DNA of 64,000 bases from Arthrobacter sp. OY3WO11 (GTDB lineage: Bacteria > Actinomycetota > Actinomycetes > Actinomycetales > Micrococcaceae): positions 1,191,475 to 1,255,474 of the forward strand of contig NZ_LWLP01000001.1 in assembly GCF_001641125.1 (NCBI RefSeq), read 5' to 3'. Shown piece by piece: positions 59,765 through 64,000 of the stretch; the first letter of the stretch is position 1, and every line of letters starts with the position of its first letter. The translations under genes were made by a program, and so were the position numbers. Under the pieces are notes generated by a model. The model was given only the letters and a program-made list of their open reading frames with translations, made no database searches and had not been told where the DNA came from.

Positions 59765-61456
59765 TCAGCGCCGCTGGAACGCCCGCACTGCCTCGCTCAC
59801 CGTCGGGTAGAAGTGCTCGGGGGAGAAGCGGGCGCCCATGCCGTACTGCAGCAGCCTGTCCTTGACCGGACCCTTGAGTTCGGCGAATACCAGGTCCACG
59901 CCGTGCCGTTCCAGCCATTCGTCAAGCTGCACCAGCTCATCCAGTGCGGTGGTGTCGATTCCGGTCACGGGCTCTGCCGCCAGCACCACGCGTTCGGTGC
60001 CGGGCGGCGCCTGGTCCAGTTTGTTGCGGACGAAGGACCCCAGCAGCGCTCCGTTGCCAAAGAACAGCGGTGCGTCGAAGCGCAGGATCAGCATGCCGGG
60101 GACGCGTTCCCCGTCCGGATGGCGGCTCACGTCGTGGTATCCGGGCACTCCGGGCACGTCCACCAGTTCAGCGCGGTAAGGTTCCCAGGCCCGCCGCAGG
60201 AAGTCCAGGATTGCCAGGCCAACGGCAACGCCGATGCCCGTAAGCACTCCCAGGATGGTGACCCCCAGGAACGCCGCGAGCATCACCAGCGACTCACTGC
60301 GGCTCATGCCTATGAGCCGCCGCACGCCTGCAGGATCGGCCAGCGCTGCGGCTGCGGCGATGACAATGGCGGCAAGGGTGGCGGCCGGCAGGAACTCGGT
60401 GGTGCCGGGAGCCACGAGCATGAAGACGAGCACCAGGACGGCGCCCACCACCCCGGTGACCTGGGTTTTCGCCCCGGACTCCACGGCCACCGGCGTGCGG
60501 GACGTGCTGGCCGAGATCGGGAAGCCGCCCAGCAGCCCGCTGGCGGCGTTGGCCGCACCCAGGGCAGCCATTTCATGGTTGCTGGAGACCCTCTTGTCCT
60601 CCGCCGCGGCGAGGGACTGGGACAGGGTTCCGGTATCAACAAAAACGATGAGGGCGATGGCCGCGGCCGCGGGCAGCAGCGCCAGGACGTCGGGCCAGCC
60701 GATGCCGCCGAGCGCCGGTGCGGGAAGCCCCTGCGGAAGGGCGCCCGTCACCCTGACGCGCCCTTGGAGTTCCAGCAGGGCCACGGCGATGCAGGACGCA
60801 ACCACTGCAATCAGCACACCCGGTACCTTCCATTTCAGCCAGCGGGGAACCAAGATGAGCGCCAGCGAGGCCAGGCCAATCAGCAGCGCCAGCATATTGG
60901 TCTCGCCGGACAGCACCTTCGGCACCGCGGCGATGAGCCTTTCCCAGGGCGTGCCGCCTTCCACGGAGATCCCCAGGAGGGTGGGAACCTGGGACACGGC
61001 CACCAGCAAGGCGATGCCGTTGAGATAGCCGAGCCGGATGGGCTTCGACAAAAGTCCCGTGACAATTCCCAGCCGCAGGGCGGACCCACACAGCAGAATG
61101 ACGCCGATCAGTATGGCCAGGAGGCCCGCCAGCGCCACGGATTTCTCATCGTTGGCCGCGGCGAGGGGAACCAGGGCCGCAACGATCATCGGGGCAAGCG
61201 AGGAATCCGGCCCCAGTACCAGCACGCGCGACGGTCCGACAGTTGCGTAGACAATCAGGGGTACCACCGTCGCGTAGAGGCCGGTCACCGGTGGCAGGCC
61301 GGCGGCCTGGGCGTACGCCATGCCCGCAGGGACCAGGATGGCGAAAAGCGCAGTGCCTGCCAGCAGGTCGTGGCGCAGCCACTCCATCCTGTAACCGCGC
61401 AGGGCTGGCGGAACCCACCAGGAACGGATGCCCGAACGCCGGGTGAACCGCCTCAC
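59765..61456 (-). CDS. SulP-family anion transporter with STAS domain
   Basis: 563 residues. The N-terminal membrane domain has LLAGTALFAILVPAGMAYAQ and AAGLPPVTGLYATVVPLIVY, the SulP signatures; 12-14 helices follow, then a C-terminal STAS domain (ERVVLAAEPVTGIDTTALDE). It takes up sulfate, bicarbonate or dicarboxylates; which is unclear. The GTG start at 61456 overlaps the stop of the PEP-synthase-like gene (GTGA), so they are coupled. Confidence 0.9.
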   Translation of the reverse strand: MRRFTRRSGIRSWWVPPALRGYRMEWLRHDLLAGTALFAILVPAGMAYAQAAGLPPVTGLYATVVPLIVYATVGPSRVLVLGPDSSLAPMIVAALVPLAAANDEKSVALAGLLAILIGVILLCGSALRLGIVTGLLSKPIRLGYLNGIALLVAVSQVPTLLGISVEGGTPWERLIAAVPKVLSGETNMLALLIGLASLALILVPRWLKWKVPGVLIAVVASCIAVALLELQGRVRVTGALPQGLPAPALGGIGWPDVLALLPAAAAIALIVFVDTGTLSQSLAAAEDKRVSSNHEMAALGAANAASGLLGGFPISASTSRTPVAVESGAKTQVTGVVGAVLVLVFMLVAPGTTEFLPAATLAAIVIAAAAALADPAGVRRLIGMSRSESLVMLAAFLGVTILGVLTGIGVAVGLAILDFLRRAWEPYRAELVDVPGVPGYHDVSRHPDGERVPGMLILRFDAPLFFGNGALLGSFVRNKLDQAPPGTERVVLAAEPVTGIDTTALDELVQLDEWLERHGVDLVFAELKGPVKDRLLQYGMGARFSPEHFYPTVSEAVRAFQRR

Positions 61457-64000
61457 CAGGTCACGGTTCCGGCGGCACCGTCCACCGTGATGCTCTGGCC
61501 GTCGTGCAGCCGCGTGGTGGCGTCGGCAACACCCACCACCGCGGGGATGCCGTACTCGCGGGCCACCACCGCACCGTGCGAGATCACCCCGCCCATCTCC
61601 ATCACCAACGCGCCTGCGGTCATGAACAGCGGCGTCCAGCCGGGATCCGTGGACGGGGCCACCAGGATTTCCCCGGGTTCCAGGTGGGCGCCCACCGGAT
61701 CCATCACCACTCTGACTTTCCCGGTGGCGGTACCCGCGGAAGCCGGCGTCCCGGCCAGGCGGTCCGCGGCAGCTGGTTGGGGCAGGGCGGCGGCCGCGGC
61801 CATCATGGCGGCTTCCACGTCCGTGCCGTCCGAAAGCAGAAGGCGCGGGACGCGCCGCCGGCGGAGTTCGACGTCGTACAGCCGACGGCGGGCGGCGACG
61901 ATGCCCTTCAGGGCCGCGCCGCGGAGGCCTACGCGCAGTTCGTCGAAGTCCAGGAAGAACACGTCACCGGCGTCACCGATGGTGCCGTTCTTCACCAGTT
62001 CCGCGCCCACTTCCGTCAGCTGCCGGTGCATTTCCGCGAGCACCAGCACTATGCAGAATTTGGGCAGTTCCCGCAGGCCGGCAAGCTGCCGTGTCCGGCG
62101 CAGGCACAGCGCCACAAGGCGCCCCCGCAGCCGGCTCTTTGTCCCGGCACGCTCCACCAGCTCGCTGATCCGGGCCTCGGCGTGCTCGGCGGCCCTGGCG
62201 AACTGGCGGTCCGGTGCCTGTTCGGGATCCTCCACGCGGAGATAGTTGGAGACCATTCCGAGGATGTGTTCCGGTTCCTCGGACCATCTGGGCATGCCCA
62301 GGTCGATCTCCGCCACGGCCCGGTGGCCGTACTTTGAGAGGAACTCCTGCAGCCCGGACTGGGCGGGGGCGGGCAGCGTCCCCGCCCTGTAGCGGGCGGC
62401 AAGCTCGCCGAGTTTCAGTTCCATGAATGCCCGGCGGACCTCCGGATCACGGCCCAGGGATACCGCCAGGTGCCACAGCTCCAGGTCCATCATGGTGGTC
62501 ACGTTGTGGGGGAGCCCGCGCAGCACAGCCTCAAGCTCACGCGGCTTGGCAATCCCGCGCAGCAGCCTGCGGGCCGCGGCCAGCGTCAGGTAGCCCAGGG
62601 ACGGGCCCGGAAGCGTGGCCTGGATCAGCCCGTTGATGGAGGTGGCCAGGATGTCCTCGGTGTGCTGGAGCCGCCTGGCTGCGGTGGCCGGCAGGGGGAG
62701 GACCAGCTGGGCTGCCAAACGGTCCTGGTACCGCTGCGCCCGCCGCAGTTCCCGGTCTGGCCGCAGCAGCGCCCGGACCATGGCGGGGATTAGCCCCAGG
62801 ACCAGGCCCAGGCTTTGGGTGCCTTCGCTGCCTTTGGCCTGCTTCCGGGCAGGGGCGGTTTTGCCCTTGCGGCCGGTTTTCTTGCGGGGAGGCCGGACAA
62901 CGCTGAACCGCGGATCCTCCAGGAGGGCAGGAAGGACGGCGGCTGACCGTCCGTCCACGAGGGGCAGCATCTTCTCCAGCGCCTGGCGGCCGGATTTGTT
63001 GCGGAAGATCGGCGTCAGCTCCACGTACATCCGCAATCCGGGGTTCGCGTATTTCCAGGGGCCCTTGTTGTTGCCCCTCATGAGTCCCAGCACGTGCAGG
63101 CCCATCGGGGTGATGGGGCGCGTGAGCCCCTGGAGCAGCGTGCCGCACAGGTACACGCGGGTGTCCGTGCCGTCCGTAGCGTCTGGTGCGGCCTGCCCGT
63201 TGAGCGGATCGTCATCCGGCAGCGGGTACAGCGTGGTGATGGGCCGCGACTGGGTCAGCCAGGCCTTGCCGCCGCCGTCGATCGCCCATTCCACGTCCTG
63301 CGGTGCGCCGAAAAGCCGCTGGGCATCGTCGCCGAGGGAGGTCAGTTCGCGAAGCTGTGCGTCCGTCAGGACGGACGGTTTGTCCTGCGGCTGCTGCAGG
63401 ATCCGGCCCGACGCCGTCTCCACCACGAAATGGTCCGGGTTCACGGCGCCGGACACCACCTGCTGTCCCGGGCCGGCGCTGGCGTCGATGACTGTCTGGG
63501 TCCGGGTTCCGGTCATGGGGTTGGCGGTGAACAGCACGCCTGCCGTGGCGGCGTCCACCATGCGTTGAATCACGACGGCGAGGCCCACTTCGCGGTGGCT
63601 GATCCCGTTCGTGGTGCGGTAGGCCACAGCGCGGTCCGTCCAGAGGGAGGCCCAGCAGCGCCTGACTGCCTGGACGACGACGTCGGCGCCGTCCACGTCC
63701 ATGAAGGAGTCCTGCTGTCCTGCGAAGCTGGCGAAGGGGAGGTCTTCGGCGGTGGCGGAGGAGCGCACCGCCACCGGGCCGCTGCCCATCGCGGCGTAGG
63801 CGTTGCGGACGGCGGCGTCGACGCCGGGCGGTACAGGTGCTGCCAGCACTGCCTCGCGGGCCTGCCGCGCGAGCTGGTTCCGTTCTTCGTCCGGAAGTCC
63901 GCGGCCGCCGTCGGACCTTCCTGTCTCCTCAAGGCTTCGCGCCCCGTCCATGCTTCCCGCCCCAGCCCCGTCGAGCCCGACGCCGTCCATGCGGGCGGCA
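61453..64000 (-). CDS. Second PEP-synthase-like enzyme (cut by right edge)
   Basis: At least 849 residues; the frame is open to the right edge and the usual GGKAxxLGxL...PVPPGF start is not in the window, so the true N-terminus lies outside. VAVRSSATAEDLPFASFAGQ is in the ATP-grasp domain; GGVISHGAVVAREYGIPAVV carries the catalytic His. It differs from the 50002-52650 paralogue by a longer Lys/Arg-rich middle (KKTGRKGKTAPARKQAKG). It should transfer phosphate from ATP through the His to pyruvate or another acceptor. Its stop overlaps the SulP start. Confidence 0.85.
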   Translation of the reverse strand, partial: AARMDGVGLDGAGAGSMDGARSLEETGRSDGGRGLPDEERNQLARQAREAVLAAPVPPGVDAAVRNAYAAMGSGPVAVRSSATAEDLPFASFAGQQDSFMDVDGADVVVQAVRRCWASLWTDRAVAYRTTNGISHREVGLAVVIQRMVDAATAGVLFTANPMTGTRTQTVIDASAGPGQQVVSGAVNPDHFVVETASGRILQQPQDKPSVLTDAQLRELTSLGDDAQRLFGAPQDVEWAIDGGGKAWLTQSRPITTLYPLPDDDPLNGQAAPDATDGTDTRVYLCGTLLQGLTRPITPMGLHVLGLMRGNNKGPWKYANPGLRMYVELTPIFRNKSGRQALEKMLPLVDGRSAAVLPALLEDPRFSVVRPPRKKTGRKGKTAPARKQAKGSEGTQSLGLVLGLIPAMVRALLRPDRELRRAQRYQDRLAAQLVLPLPATAARRLQHTEDILATSINGLIQATLPGPSLGYLTLAAARRLLRGIAKPRELEAVLRGLPHNVTTMMDLELWHLAVSLGRDPEVRRAFMELKLGELAARYRAGTLPAPAQSGLQEFLSKYGHRAVAEIDLGMPRWSEEPEHILGMVSNYLRVEDPEQAPDRQFARAAEHAEARISELVERAGTKSRLRGRLVALCLRRTRQLAGLRELPKFCIVLVLAEMHRQLTEVGAELVKNGTIGDAGDVFFLDFDELRVGLRGAALKGIVAARRRLYDVELRRRRVPRLLLSDGTDVEAAMMAAAAALPQPAAADRLAGTPASAGTATGKVRVVMDPVGAHLEPGEILVAPSTDPGWTPLFMTAGALVMEMGGVISHGAVVAREYGIPAVVGVADATTRLHDGQSITVDGAAGTVTW

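Noticed and set aside
59813..62245. Open frame of about 810 codons on the + strand opposite SulP and the PEP-synthase-like gene
   Set aside because: It is the antisense shadow of two clear genes in GC-rich DNA; the translation is His/Gln/Arg/Gly-rich and shows no domain.

Overview
The window looks like a chromosome segment from a high-GC actinobacterium, most likely an Arthrobacter/Pseudarthrobacter-type member of the Micrococcaceae. The grounds are GC-rich coding DNA, frequent GTG starts, many ATGA/GTGA stop-start overlaps, actinobacterial families (DinB/DUF664, Excalibur-domain secreted proteins, LLDTR-type repeats) and many leaderless-looking starts (a TANNNT-like box 6-7 nt before ATG). 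The genus is recognised from family content only; no database was searched. No rRNA, tRNA or CRISPR array was seen.

Layout. 1-2.2 kb: a lipoprotein cut by the left edge and a MarR-controlled MFS exporter. 2.4-9.0 kb: a sugar operon with a GH42 beta-galactosidase, an LplB/YtcP-type ABC importer, its binding lipoprotein and a DUF624 protein. 9.0-13.4 kb: an accessory stretch with a resolvase relic, tandem and inverted repeats and poorly known small genes. 13.4-19.8 kb: a GH3 glycosidase, a Gfo/Idh oxidoreductase, a DUF6807 protein, a cupin and a LacI regulator. GAAACT-N7-AGTTTC operator-like sites lie in front of both the GH42 operon and the GH3 gene, so the two blocks are probably one LacI-controlled glycoside regulon split by the accessory stretch. 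19.9-28 kb: small housekeeping genes, two neighbouring secreted proteins with C-terminal Excalibur domains, and a large secreted repeat protein broken by a one-base slip in a C7 run. 28-48.6 kb: a LuxR regulator, an ABC exporter plus glycosyltransferase cassette, a CBS/DUF21 membrane protein, a SOUL protein, a marR-acyl-CoA ligase-DUF2177 operon, a TetR/SnoaL/NmrA locus with a clear operator, methyltransferases and two symporters. 48.6-52.7 kb: a beta-CASP metallohydrolase coupled to a PEP-synthase-like enzyme.

52.7-57.7 kb is a foreign-looking insert: an IS110-family transposase, a truncated kinase-like fragment, an AT-rich leader with two mini-ORFs and a hairpin, then a tight three-gene cassette of a PF10014-type 2-oxoglutarate/Fe(II) dioxygenase, a full-length argininosuccinate-synthase-like protein with altered substrate motifs, and an EamA/DMT exporter, closed by a strong hairpin. 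My best reading is a small pathway that makes and exports a modified amino acid. It is the strongest candidate here for an undescribed system.

58.2-64 kb: an OFA-type MFS transporter with a 47-residue single-helix partner, a SulP transporter, and a second PEP-synthase-like gene that runs off the right edge.
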